64,000 nucleotides of DNA from AP-16 sp963755055 (GTDB taxonomy: Bacteria > Pseudomonadota > Alphaproteobacteria > Rhizobiales > Xanthobacteraceae), in the NCBI GenBank assembly GCA_963755055.1, contig CAVWIS010000055.1, positions 1 to 64,000 of the forward strand, in the 5' to 3' direction. The translations under genes and the position numbers were made by a program. Under the pieces are notes generated by a model. It ran no database searches. It had not been told where the DNA came from and saw nothing but the letters and a program-made list of their open reading frames with translations. This document shows positions 39,403 to 48,842 of the stretch, one piece after another (within the stretch, counting starts at the first letter, position 1; every line of letters begins with the position of its first letter).

Positions 39403-41661
39403 ATGTACTTCACGCAAGCCGCCCGTGTACCAAGGGTAGAGTGGCAACGACAACGAGAATTTTTAGGGAGGTTCGTCATAACTCGCGCGATCGACGTCGT
39501 GCGGCAAGTCGCACCGCAAGCAAAGGCGAGCTATCTCGCTGCATTCGAGAGCGGGAACTCTTTGCTCAACCAGCACGGGATAACTACTCCCGATCGGCTC
39601 GCGCATTTCCTGGCCCAGGTCTTACACGAATCCGGCGGCCTGACGCTTGAGCACGAGAGCATGAACTACAAGGCCGAACGGCTCATGGAGATCTTCGGCC
39701 TCGGTCATCATTCGGCGGGGATCACGTCCGCCGAGGCGGAGAGTCTCGCCCACGACGAGCGCCGGATTGCGGAGCGCGTTTATGGCCTCGGCAATCGGCA
39801 CAAAGCGCAGGAGCTCGGTAATCAGGAGCCGGGCGACGGGTTCCGGTATCGCGGCTGCGGCCTAATGCAGACGACCGGCCGCTCTAATTACCGCCGCATG
39901 GGCCAGTTGTGCGGGGTCGATTTCGAGCAGAACCCGGATCTGGTTTTTTCGGCTGAGCACGCGCTCAAACCAGCGCTCGCCGAATGGTCCGAAGGGGGGT
40001 TGAATGTCTACGCCGATAACAATGACATCTTGGCGATCTCGCGGGCGATCAACTGCGGCAGCCCGAGGTCGAAGACGATCCCGAACGGCTTGCAGGAGCG
40101 CACCACTTGGTTCGCGAAGGTCCGGCGGCTGATCGACCGTGTCGATTTCAAGGCGGGTGCCATGCCCGCAACCGGCCTGGCAACAACACAAGCAGCAAGC
40201 CAGCTACCGCGGTCGGAGGTTCCTCCCCAAAGGGCAATTGCGGACCTGGTCGGGGAGCGGATCTTTCGGGTGGGCGACGAGGGTCCAGTCGTGCGCACGC
40301 TGCAACTCGGGTTGGCGAGGCTCGGTTACCCCCTGCGTGGTACCGGCAGTTTCGCTGGCGCGACGCTGAACGCGGCCAAGGATTTCCAGAAGGCGCACGG
40401 CCTGGAGATAGACGGCGAGATCGGCCTGGAGACTGCGAAGGCGATTGACCGCGCGCTGGCGGAGCCGCGCTCCGCAACCGCACCTTCTGCACCGGCCATT
40501 ACCGACCTCATCGGGGGCCGCATTCTGCGCATGGGCGATGCAGGGCCGATCGTGCAGGCGGTTCAGCGCGGTCTCGCCCGGTTCGGCTATCCACTCCAGG
40601 GTACTGGGAATTTCGGCCCTGCGACCCAACAGGCGGTACGGGATTTCCAGGCGCGTCACGCTCTCGAGGTGGACGGTGAAGTAGGACCGGAACTCGCCAG
40701 GGCGATTGACCGTGCACTTGCGGCGCTTACGCAAACGGCCATCTCGGCTCCAGCGGCCGGAAGCCCCGGGATGCCGACGAGCGAGAAGCCGTCGCCGACG
40801 CCGCAGTCGGGCGCTGCCGGCTCCGTGGCGGACTTGGTCGGCAGCGCTGTTCTTGGGCTCGGCGATGAAGGCTCAGCGGTGCAGGCACTTCAGGTCGCGC
40901 TCGCCAAGCTCCGCTATGACCTCAAAGGCACTGGCTATTTCGGGGGCGCGACGGAAGCCGCTGTGACGGATTTCCAGGAACAGCGCCGTCTCGAGGTGGA
41001 CGGCGAGGTCGGTCTCGAGACCGCGCGGGCGATCGACCAGGCGGTCGCCGGGGCGCCCCCGCCCGCCGAGCGCGGGCAGGGCGAGCAGCCAGTTCCGCCC
41101 CCACCCGCCGAGCGCGGGCAGGGCGAGCAGCCAGTTCCGCCCTTACCCGCGACGGATATGCGGCCTCTCTGGGTAATCGAGGGTCTGAGATGGCTCAACC
41201 TAAGGGAGGGCGCCGGTACGGCCGATAATCCCGAGATCCTCGAATGGGCCAAGGAGGAGGGCGGCGCGATTGCCACGGAGTACAAGCACGATGCGATCCC
41301 TTGGTGCGCGCTGTATGCCAACATGGTTCTGACCAAGGTCGGGTTAAAGGGCACAGAGAGCCTATGGGCGCTTGATTGGAATGATTGGGGGCAGAAGCTC
41401 GGCGGTCCGGCTGTCGGTGCCTTCGCGCCGATGAAGCGCGAAGGGGGCGGGCATATCGCCATCGTGGTCGGACGCGACACGGGCGGCAACCTCATGTGCC
41501 TGGGCGGCAACCAACATGACTCCGTCAGTATTGTGCCCTTCCCGGCCCAGCGCCCGCTGAGCTTCCGGTGGCCCGCCGGGGTGCAGCTGCCGCTCAAAAG
41601 CGGTCTCGAATCGCTGCCGCTAATGAGATCGGACGGACGGCTTTCGACCAAGGAGTCGTGA
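39403..41661 (+). CDS. Multidomain cell-wall lysin: GH19-like lysozyme/chitinase, three peptidoglycan-binding domains, TIGR02594-type amidase/peptidase
   Basis: 752 residues from ATG 39403. A GH19-like domain (about 45-245) has the catalytic Glu in QVLHESGGLT and the RGCGLMQTTGRSNYR substrate loop. Three PG_binding_1 repeats follow (about 278-351, 365-440, 474-550), each with GDEG/GDAG-xxV-xxLQ and F-Q-x-x-x-x-L-E-V/I-DGE. Next is a duplicated 14-residue Pro/Glu linker, then a CHAP/NlpC-like domain (about 586-732) with a likely catalytic Cys in IPWCALYANM, His in GGGHIAIVV and Asn in GGNQHDSVSI. Such enzymes occur in phages, gene-transfer agents and toxin systems. No signal peptide is seen. 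Homologues start M-I-T; here that point reads GTC-ATA-ACT (39475), with AGGGAGG ideally placed before it, so the true start may be a mutated or misread GTG at 39475. Confidence 0.85.
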   Translation: MYFTQAARVPRVEWQRQREFLGRFVITRAIDVVRQVAPQAKASYLAAFESGNSLLNQHGITTPDRLAHFLAQVLHESGGLTLEHESMNYKAERLMEIFGLGHHSAGITSAEAESLAHDERRIAERVYGLGNRHKAQELGNQEPGDGFRYRGCGLMQTTGRSNYRRMGQLCGVDFEQNPDLVFSAEHALKPALAEWSEGGLNVYADNNDILAISRAINCGSPRSKTIPNGLQERTTWFAKVRRLIDRVDFKAGAMPATGLATTQAASQLPRSEVPPQRAIADLVGERIFRVGDEGPVVRTLQLGLARLGYPLRGTGSFAGATLNAAKDFQKAHGLEIDGEIGLETAKAIDRALAEPRSATAPSAPAITDLIGGRILRMGDAGPIVQAVQRGLARFGYPLQGTGNFGPATQQAVRDFQARHALEVDGEVGPELARAIDRALAALTQTAISAPAAGSPGMPTSEKPSPTPQSGAAGSVADLVGSAVLGLGDEGSAVQALQVALAKLRYDLKGTGYFGGATEAAVTDFQEQRRLEVDGEVGLETARAIDQAVAGAPPPAERGQGEQPVPPPPAERGQGEQPVPPLPATDMRPLWVIEGLRWLNLREGAGTADNPEILEWAKEEGGAIATEYKHDAIPWCALYANMVLTKVGLKGTESLWALDWNDWGQKLGGPAVGAFAPMKREGGGHIAIVVGRDTGGNLMCLGGNQHDSVSIVPFPAQRPLSFRWPAGVQLPLKSGLESLPLMRSDGRLSTKES
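41062..41145 (+). repeat. Tandem 42-bp repeat inside the lysin linker
   Basis: Two nearly identical 42-bp units encode PPPAERGQGEQPVP twice, between the third peptidoglycan-binding domain and the C-terminal catalytic domain. It is a recent in-frame duplication that lengthens a flexible linker. Confidence 0.9.
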
Positions 41662-42233
41662 GGTTCTTGCGCTCGCTGCCCGATCACAAGCAGATTGGCA
41701 AGAACTTCGTCGCGTTCGCTGATCCACGCATCGGCATCGACCGCGACGATCTGCGGCGCGACGATCGGTGTTGCTATGCGGCCGTTTACGGAACATCGCC
41801 GGCCCATGGCCGTCCAGGTGCTCGGTTGCCATCGCTGGCCGTGGGTAGGAGCCCGCCAGAACCTCTCACTGCGGTCCTATCATGCGGCTTTTCATGCGGC
41901 TCTGGCCGATACGTCGAACACGTACGGGAAGGCTCCTGGCGCGTTCTTGCGGGCCAGCGCAACCCGGAGCCGGTCGAACTCAACGACGCCGTTTCGGTCT
42001 CAGATCACGGCCTCGCCGTCGAACTGCCGCGCGGTGGTGGGCGGGTTGTCAGTCGCCCGGTCGGCCCGGTCGGGGCGATCCGCCTGGTGCGGTAGGGAAG
42101 CGCAGGGGCAGGTTGAGCGCCCCAAACATTTCAGGTCTGCCCCAAGGACTTGCTCGTCGCGCTGTGGCACGTTGACCGCGCGCGTAAACTGACTCACGGT
42201 CCGTCGCTGCGCGCACTGGCGGGAGGACGCCCG
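41662..42233. other. Gap of 570 bp with no recognisable gene
   Basis: Open frames exist on both strands (for example + strand 41695-42192), but their composition and lack of motifs mark them as fortuitous. The last 20 bases contain the Shine-Dalgarno GGGAGGAC of the next gene. It may be decayed DNA within the island. Confidence 0.4.
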
Positions 42234-43235
42234 ATGTTCGACACGAGACGTCGTCAGTTCATAGCCCTCCTGGGCGGCACGGCCGCAGCGTGGACATTGC
42301 CGCTCGCGGCGCTTGCCCAACCATTGGACAAGCGGCCATGGCGGATTGCTTATCTCGGGGGGACTTCGCGCGCGGCGACCGACAAGAGCGTCGTCGCCTT
42401 TCTCGATGGAGTGCGAGCGCACGGTTATGTCGAAGGCCGCGACTTCGAGATGGATTATCGCTGGGCCGAGGGCCACCTCGAGCGCATGTCGACGCTCGCC
42501 GAAGAACTTGTTCGATCGAAACCCGACCTGATCTTGGCGGGCACAGTGGCAGCCGCAGTGGCGTCGAGGGACGCCACGAAAACGATCCCGATCGTTTGCC
42601 CGTTGCTCGCCGATCCCATACGCTTGGGTCTGATCAAGAGCGTAGCGCGGCCGGGTGGCAACGTGACCGGCCTGCTGCTGTTCGAGGAGGGGCTTCCCGG
42701 CAAACAACTCGAGTTGGCGCTCGATCTGATCCCGGGCGCGACGAAGATCGGACTAGCGGTCAATCCTGACAACGCCAATAGCCTGACCCAGCTCCGAGAA
42801 TTGGAGACCGCGGCCGCAGCCAAGGCCATCAAGATCGTATCGATCGAGGTGCGTACGCCCGAAAACGTCAACTCGATCTTCCCGACGTTGGCGAAAGAAC
42901 GGGTCGATGCGGCCATCGTGCTTCGGGACACGGTATTCTTTGCCCAACGGGCAAAATTGGCGGCGTCGGCAATGGCGGTGCGGTTGCCGACCGTGTACGG
43001 CTTCCGCGAGCACGTGGAGGACGGCGGCCTCATCAGCTACGGGATCAGCCTGCCGGAAAATTTTCGCCGCGCAGCCGACTACGCAGTCAAGATCCTGAGA
43101 GGCGCGAAGCCCAGCGACCTACCGATTGAGTTTCCCACTAGACTTGAGCTTGTCATCAACCTCAAGACTGCGAATGCGCTCGGCCTCGAAATCCCACCGA
43201 CGCTGCGTGCCCGCGTCGACGAGGTGATCGAATAA
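42234..43235 (+). CDS. ABC transporter substrate-binding protein, TrpX/DUF534 family (orphan)
   Basis: 333 residues. It begins MFDTRRRQFIALLGGTAAAW, a Tat-like signal (RRRQFIALLGG) ending near PLAALAQ. The body shows the Leu/Ile/Val-type periplasmic-binding fold of the PF04392 family: RIAYLGGTSRAATDKSVVAF, LAGTVAAAVASRDATKTIPI, GLIKSVARPGGNVTGLLLFE and the end FPTRLELVINLKTANALGLEIPPTL. No permease or ATPase gene is nearby, so it is an orphan receptor, common in Bradyrhizobium-type genomes. GGGAGGAC supports the ATG at 42234. It lies inside the direct-repeat-bounded island. Confidence 0.88.
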   Translation: MFDTRRRQFIALLGGTAAAWTLPLAALAQPLDKRPWRIAYLGGTSRAATDKSVVAFLDGVRAHGYVEGRDFEMDYRWAEGHLERMSTLAEELVRSKPDLILAGTVAAAVASRDATKTIPIVCPLLADPIRLGLIKSVARPGGNVTGLLLFEEGLPGKQLELALDLIPGATKIGLAVNPDNANSLTQLRELETAAAAKAIKIVSIEVRTPENVNSIFPTLAKERVDAAIVLRDTVFFAQRAKLAASAMAVRLPTVYGFREHVEDGGLISYGISLPENFRRAADYAVKILRGAKPSDLPIEFPTRLELVINLKTANALGLEIPPTLRARVDEVIE

Positions 43236-43432
43236 CTAACCCGAGGTAGGAGCCGTATGCGGAAAAGCCGTACGTACGGACCTGGGCGGGGGGCGCGAGG
43301 TAACGCGCGTCCCGCGAAGAGTGCTGCTTGCTGCGGTGCATGAGTTCCGTTGCCCACCATGGGGCGATGTCTTGACGGCGGCCAGCACATCGCTTCGATC
43401 CAGCCGACTTCTGCAAAAAACGCTCGATGGTG

Positions 43433-43471
43433 ATGCAGGCGGCGGCCACGGTGCTGCGCACGGCGGGGTGA
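43433..43471 (+). pseudogene. Duplicated ATP12 3'-terminal fragment
   Basis: Encodes MQAAATVLRTAG then TGA, against MQAAATVLRTAE at the true ATP12 C-terminus (38340-38378). The DNA upstream is unrelated to the ATP12 gene, so this marks the left edge of the right repeat copy. Confidence 0.85.
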
Positions 43472-43589
43472 GGGAACGCACAGTGCGCGTGGCACGATCC
43501 GGCCACGCGTCCTCATTGCCGCCGGCGCACGGCGGTGACCAAATGGGTTCCCGCGCGTACCGTTTTGAGCCTCGCTGAGGTGCGAGAAC

Positions 43590-43635
43590 AAAAAAAGGAG
43601 CCCGACCGGAAGCGCTCAGGCCTCGGTTCGGGCTC
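43590..43635 (-). terminator. Leftward intrinsic terminator (right repeat copy)
   Basis: Same hairpin as at 38496-38540, with arms GAGCCCGA (43598-43605) and TCGGGCTC (43628-43635), and an A-run 43590-43596 that gives a U-tract on the minus-strand transcript. No leftward protein gene feeds it. Confidence 0.6.
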
Positions 43636-43737
43636 CAATGTCGCAAGCCGGGCCGGAAGCATCCAAGCCTCGGTTCAGGCTCGCTATCGGGGGCTGGAGG
43701 TCCCCACCCAACTTGCCCTGACCGTAGGTAAGCCCGG

Positions 43738-43753
43738 TTAACGAGTGGTTAAC
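43738..43753. promoter_or_regulatory. CtrA-type box TTAA-N7-TTAAC (right copy)
   Basis: TTAACGAGTGGTTAAC. It differs from the left copy by one base in the spacer, so the half-sites are fully preserved while the surrounding repeat has diverged. Confidence 0.6.
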
Positions 43754-44041
43754 ATTCCAGCTGTTGGGCTTCGCCGCACGCATGGCCAAGGACAAGCTCG
43801 CCGTCACCTCGGCGGTCAAGGAGCGGCAGGGCGTCGGCCTGGAGGCTAGTTATAACCCGTCTTGACGTTACCCCATAAATAGTATACCCGTATACGGGTG
43901 TTCGGCAAGGAGGCGAGCTTGCTCCGGCCGCGCTGGAGCGGAAATCCATCGGGCGATCCGTCGGGGCGCCCCGCGGGAAGGCGCTGCCCCGGCTCAGTGG
44001 GACCACGATCCGCGAGGTGGTTTGCAATTGATGCACTCGAC

Positions 44042-44518
44042 GAGTGGGTCGCGGGCACCAGGGCGGGCCTGATAAAACAGGGTGATTTACAGGCTGAGCG
44101 ACTGGGCTGCCCCGCTGCAGGGAGAGCACCAAAATCATGGCAGGGCCGCGGCCGCCTGCCGTTGAACAACCAGAGAGAGAATAACAACGAGGTGCCGAAA
44201 ACAACGAATCAACGAGGGATCAGGCGAACCGCCCCGCGCCCGGCGGGCGACACATCCCCGGTTGACCCCGCTTTGCCGCCCGAGTGGTCGCGGGTACTGG
44301 CGGCGGGCCTGATAAAACAGGTGATCTACAGGCTGACCGCGCGCCGCTGCAGGGAGACACCAAAATCACGGCGGCGCCGCGGTCGCCTGCCGCTGAACAA
44401 CCAGAGGGAGAATAACAACGAGACGCCGATAACAACCGCAACAAGCGATCAACGACCGCGCGCCCCCCGCGCCCCGCGCGGCCCGCATCCCCGGTTAACC
44501 CGCGCTTTACCGCCCGCG
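44042..44518. repeat. Two tandem imperfect 240-bp units upstream of fliK
   Basis: Unit 1 is 44042-44281 and unit 2 is 44282-44518. Shared blocks in order: GAGTGG-TCGCGGG, GGCGGGCCTGATAAAACAG, CTGCAGGGAGA, CACCAAAATCA, CGCCTGCCG, TGAACAACCAGAG-GAGAATAACAACGAG, and CATCCCCGGTT-ACCC-GCTTT. Unit 2 abuts the fliK start region, so the fliK upstream DNA has been duplicated. Confidence 0.85.
44495..44510 (+). promoter_or_regulatory. CtrA-like near-match upstream of fliK
   Basis: TTAA-CCCGCGC-TTTAC has correct N7 spacing with one mismatch in the right half-site, 53 bp before the fliK ATG. The equivalent place in the first tandem unit reads TTGA-N7-TTGCC and is further degraded. Confidence 0.35.
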
Positions 44519-44562
44519 GCTAGGATCGAACGGGGGTCTGCAACCGTTTGGGATGAAGGCCC

Positions 44563-46191
44563 ATGGACATCCTCGCCGTCCCGCCGTCGATCGGCCTGTC
44601 GACCCAGGTGGCGCCGCCGCCGGTGGCGCTGCAGGCCGGTCAGGTCGTCGATGCGCTGGTGCTGGCGCTGATCGACGCCGATACGGTCAGGCTGTCGCTT
44701 CCGGGCTTCATCGTCGACGTGAAATCCGCCGTTCCGCTGCAGCCGGGCGCAACCGTCCGGCTGGCGGTGCAGAGCTCGCCGGCAGGCCTCGAGCTCGTCG
44801 TGCTCGGCGATGCCGCCCGGCCGGCCGCGGCGGCCGGCCAGGCGGGCAGGGCGCCGGCAGCGCCCGTTGCGATGCCGGGTCCTGCGGCGCCCGAGCCCGC
44901 CGTGATCACGCTCCGCAACGCCATGGTGGTGGGCGCTTCCGCGCTGGAGACCGGGGCCGCCTCCACGCCGTCGCCGGAGACCGCGCAAGCCGCGCCAAAA
45001 CCGCCGGCTCCGGCCCAAATCATCGCCGACGCGGTCCGCGTCGCCGCCTCCCGCCAGGGCGGGCTGGCGCCGCTCATGGCCGACGTGGCGCAGGTCGTGA
45101 CCGCCCTTTCGGCTCCCCGGCCGGTGCTGCAGGCCGCACAGAACCTGCTGGCGCTCCGCGTGCCGCTCGACGAGAACCTTGCTGCCGCCGATGTGCAGCA
45201 GGCGCTCGCGCAGTCCGGGCTGTTTCTCGAGGCCAATCTGGCGCCGGCACCTGCCGCCGGGGGCGGGCCCAGACTGCCTGCCGGACCGGGCTTGCAGAAC
45301 GGGCCGAGCATTGCCGCAGCAGGTGCGGGGCCGGCCAATGCCGCCGCTGCCAGGCCGGCCAATGCCGCAGGCGCGGGGCAGGCCCAGCCGACCCCGCTCC
45401 CTGCCGCCGACCTCAAGGCGGCGCTGCTGGTCTTTCGCGAAGTGGTGAAGGTCTGGCTCGACGGGACCGCCCCGGCTACCCCGGCGGCGCCCGCTTCCGG
45501 CGGCCCCGATGTCCCGGCCGCCGCTGATCCGGCACGTCAGCCGCTGCTGCCACCGGCCGCAGCGGCGCCGGCGAAACCGGCGGCGCCGGCAGCCACGACG
45601 TCCAGTCCGGCCACCACTCCGGCCGCCGTGCCGCCGCCCTATCGCGGCGCCCCGCCGGCGGCGCAGCCGGCCGCGGCCCCGTCTTTCTCCGCCGCCGCGC
45701 CGCCGGCCGACATCGCCCAAAAACTCATTGCCGAGACCGACGCGGCGCTGGCGCATCACACCCTGCTGCAGGTCGCCTCGCTGCCCGACCAGGCGCAGCC
45801 GCAGGCCCACCGCGCCGACAGCCAAGGGCCGCAATGGCTGTTCGAGATCCCCTTCGTGACCAGGCAGGGCACCAGCATCGCCCAGTTCGAGGTGTCTCGT
45901 GACGGCAAGGCCGTCGCGGCCGACGGGCGGACGATCTGGCGGGCGAGATTCTCCCTCGACGTCGAGCCGATGGGGCCGCTGCATGTGCAGGTCTCGCTCA
46001 TCGGCGAGCGCACCGCCGTCACCTTCTGGGCCGAGCGCCCGGAGAGCGCGGCGCGGCTGTCGGAAAACACCGGGATGCTTGGTGAGGCGCTGCGCGGGGC
46101 GGCGCTGGAGCCGGGCGAGATCCAGTGCCGGGTCGGCGCGCCTGCGGCACCGCGGCCGGCGGCCGGCCGCTTCCTGGACCGCGCGTCATGA
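44563..46191 (+). CDS. fliK: Flagellar hook-length control protein (FliK-like)
   Basis: 542 residues. N-terminal about 80 residues (LQAGQVVDALVLALIDADTV) are followed by a long Ala/Pro-rich, low-complexity middle. The C-terminal Flg_hook domain (about 420-520) has WLFEIPFVTRQGTSIAQFEV, SLDVEPMGPLHVQVSLIGER and VTFWAERPESAARLSENTGM. FliK measures hook length and switches export specificity through FlhB. The stop overlaps the next gene (ATGA), which encodes an FlhB-C-like protein, supporting the call. This gene pair is the only motility locus in the window. Confidence 0.85.
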   Translation: MDILAVPPSIGLSTQVAPPPVALQAGQVVDALVLALIDADTVRLSLPGFIVDVKSAVPLQPGATVRLAVQSSPAGLELVVLGDAARPAAAAGQAGRAPAAPVAMPGPAAPEPAVITLRNAMVVGASALETGAASTPSPETAQAAPKPPAPAQIIADAVRVAASRQGGLAPLMADVAQVVTALSAPRPVLQAAQNLLALRVPLDENLAAADVQQALAQSGLFLEANLAPAPAAGGGPRLPAGPGLQNGPSIAAAGAGPANAAAARPANAAGAGQAQPTPLPAADLKAALLVFREVVKVWLDGTAPATPAAPASGGPDVPAAADPARQPLLPPAAAAPAKPAAPAATTSSPATTPAAVPPPYRGAPPAAQPAAAPSFSAAAPPADIAQKLIAETDAALAHHTLLQVASLPDQAQPQAHRADSQGPQWLFEIPFVTRQGTSIAQFEVSRDGKAVAADGRTIWRARFSLDVEPMGPLHVQVSLIGERTAVTFWAERPESAARLSENTGMLGEALRGAALEPGEIQCRVGAPAAPRPAAGRFLDRAS

Positions 46192-46454
46192 CCGACCTGC
46201 GCAAGACCTCGCTGGCGATCGCCCTGCATTACGAGAAGCCGGGCGCCCCCCGCGTCGTCGCCAAGGGCCGCGGCGAGGTCGGGGAAAGGATCATCGAGGC
46301 GGCGCGGGCCCACGGCGTTCCGATCGAGCAGAATGCCGGGCTCGCCGAGGCGCTCTCGAAGGTCGAGCTCGACGAGGAAATTCCGGAGGCGCTCTACCGC
46401 GCCGTCGCCGAGGTGTTGGTGTTCATCCTGAAAATGTCCGGGCGCCTGCACTGA
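46188..46454 (+). CDS. Stand-alone FlhB C-terminal-domain-like protein (FhlB type)
   Basis: 88 residues matching the part of FlhB/EscU after its autocleavage site: ALHYEKPGAPRVVAKGRGEV, RIIEAARAHGVPIEQNAGLA and ELDEEIPEALYRAVAEVLVF. The NPTH cleavage motif and membrane domain are absent, so it cannot be the export gate itself. Such small paralogues are often next to fliK and can partly stand in for FlhB-C. ATGA overlap with fliK. Confidence 0.88.
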   Translation: MTDLRKTSLAIALHYEKPGAPRVVAKGRGEVGERIIEAARAHGVPIEQNAGLAEALSKVELDEEIPEALYRAVAEVLVFILKMSGRLH

Positions 46455-46467
46455 GGCGGCCGCCCGC

Positions 46468-46878
46468 TCACCAAGCCTGCCCGGCGGTCCGCCCGATGCG
46501 GCCGAGATGGGTGAAGCCGAAGCCGGCCGCGTACTTGAGGCCGTAGCCGAGCGCGCGGTCGAGCCCCACATGGGCGGCCCAGATCAGCGCCAGCGCGAGC
46601 ACGGTCGGCGAGGCGAGCACGTGGCCGACGGCGCCGAGCACGATCGGCCCGAGCATGGTGTGGACCGCGTTGTAGGCGACCGCGCCGGCCCGCGGGCCCG
46701 CCAGATAGAAGAGGAAGCTCAGGTCCGGAACCAGGAACAGCGCGGCGAGCAGCCACCAGCTGGCGCCGGTCCCGCCGTATAGCAACAAGGCGAGCCCGAG
46801 CAGCGCGGCACCTTCGAGCCGCAACACCAGCCGCGGAATGCCGGATACGCCCGGCGCATCGGGGGGCAGGGCAGTCAT
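46468..46878 (-). CDS. DUF4260 family integral membrane protein
   Basis: 136 residues with about four hydrophobic helices. Family wording is seen in PDLSFLFYLAGPRAGAVAYN, WAAHVGLDRALGYGLKYAAG and FGFTHLGRIGR. Function unknown. The start chosen is ATG 46878 (MTALPPDAPG); a longer reading begins at 46923. It converges on the FlhB-like gene with a 13-bp gap. Confidence 0.75.
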   Translation of the reverse strand: MTALPPDAPGVSGIPRLVLRLEGAALLGLALLLYGGTGASWWLLAALFLVPDLSFLFYLAGPRAGAVAYNAVHTMLGPIVLGAVGHVLASPTVLALALIWAAHVGLDRALGYGLKYAAGFGFTHLGRIGRTAGQAW

Positions 46879-47164
46879 CGGCGACCTCGCGGCTTGCCGG
46901 CCGGCACGCCGACCCGCCGGCATCGTATCGCAAAAGGTGGCCGTATCGAGTCATCGGCGTCGTGGCCGGACTTGTCCGGCTTGTCCCCGCCATCCACGTC
47001 TTTTCCAAGCGGGAAGACTTGGGTGCGCAGGACGAGCCCTGGGACGAGCCCACGCATGACGGCCGCTGCCTGTCGGCATCGTTCATGCATGCCTCCGGCC
47101 CCTGATTGGACCGCCGTCCTTCGTCTGCTATGGAGCAGGGTCCCTTCGGCCAACGGGTTTTGCC

Positions 47165-48697
<1,533 letters not shown>

Positions 48698-48842
48698 GCG
48701 CGACGCGGCGGGGATCAATTATTTTGTCGAACGTTTGAACGCTTCCGCTCCCGGGCGACACTAACGACCATTGCCAGATCGCTCGATGCCGTCCGTCCGT
48801 CGCGGCCGGCATGCGGCGCGCATTCGCAAAGAGTTGGCCCCG

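Larger units (their letters stand above)
43433..43882. repeat. Island-flanking direct repeat, right copy
   Basis: Colinear with 38340-38923 (see left copy). It also contains a stretch reading LLGFAARMAKDKLAVTSAVK (from about 43755), which looks like the tail of an unidentified coding sequence and is degraded in the left copy. This copy adjoins the fliK region, so it may represent the original neighbourhood. Confidence 0.85.
43236..44562. other. Non-coding right edge of the island and fliK upstream region (1.3 kb)
   Basis: No credible protein gene. Contents in order: unassigned DNA to 43432; right copy of the flanking repeat (43433-43882), including an ATP12 3'-end fragment, a leftward terminator and a CtrA-type box; 160 bp of unassigned sequence; two tandem 240-bp units (44042-44518); a CtrA-like near-match; and the fliK start. 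A 257-codon frame over 43898-44671 runs through the tandem repeats into fliK out of frame and is not considered real. Confidence 0.6.

Noticed and set aside
43898..44671. 257-codon plus-strand open frame across the tandem repeats
   Set aside because: It runs out of frame into fliK, consists of Arg/Pro-rich repeat translation and has no Shine-Dalgarno or domain.
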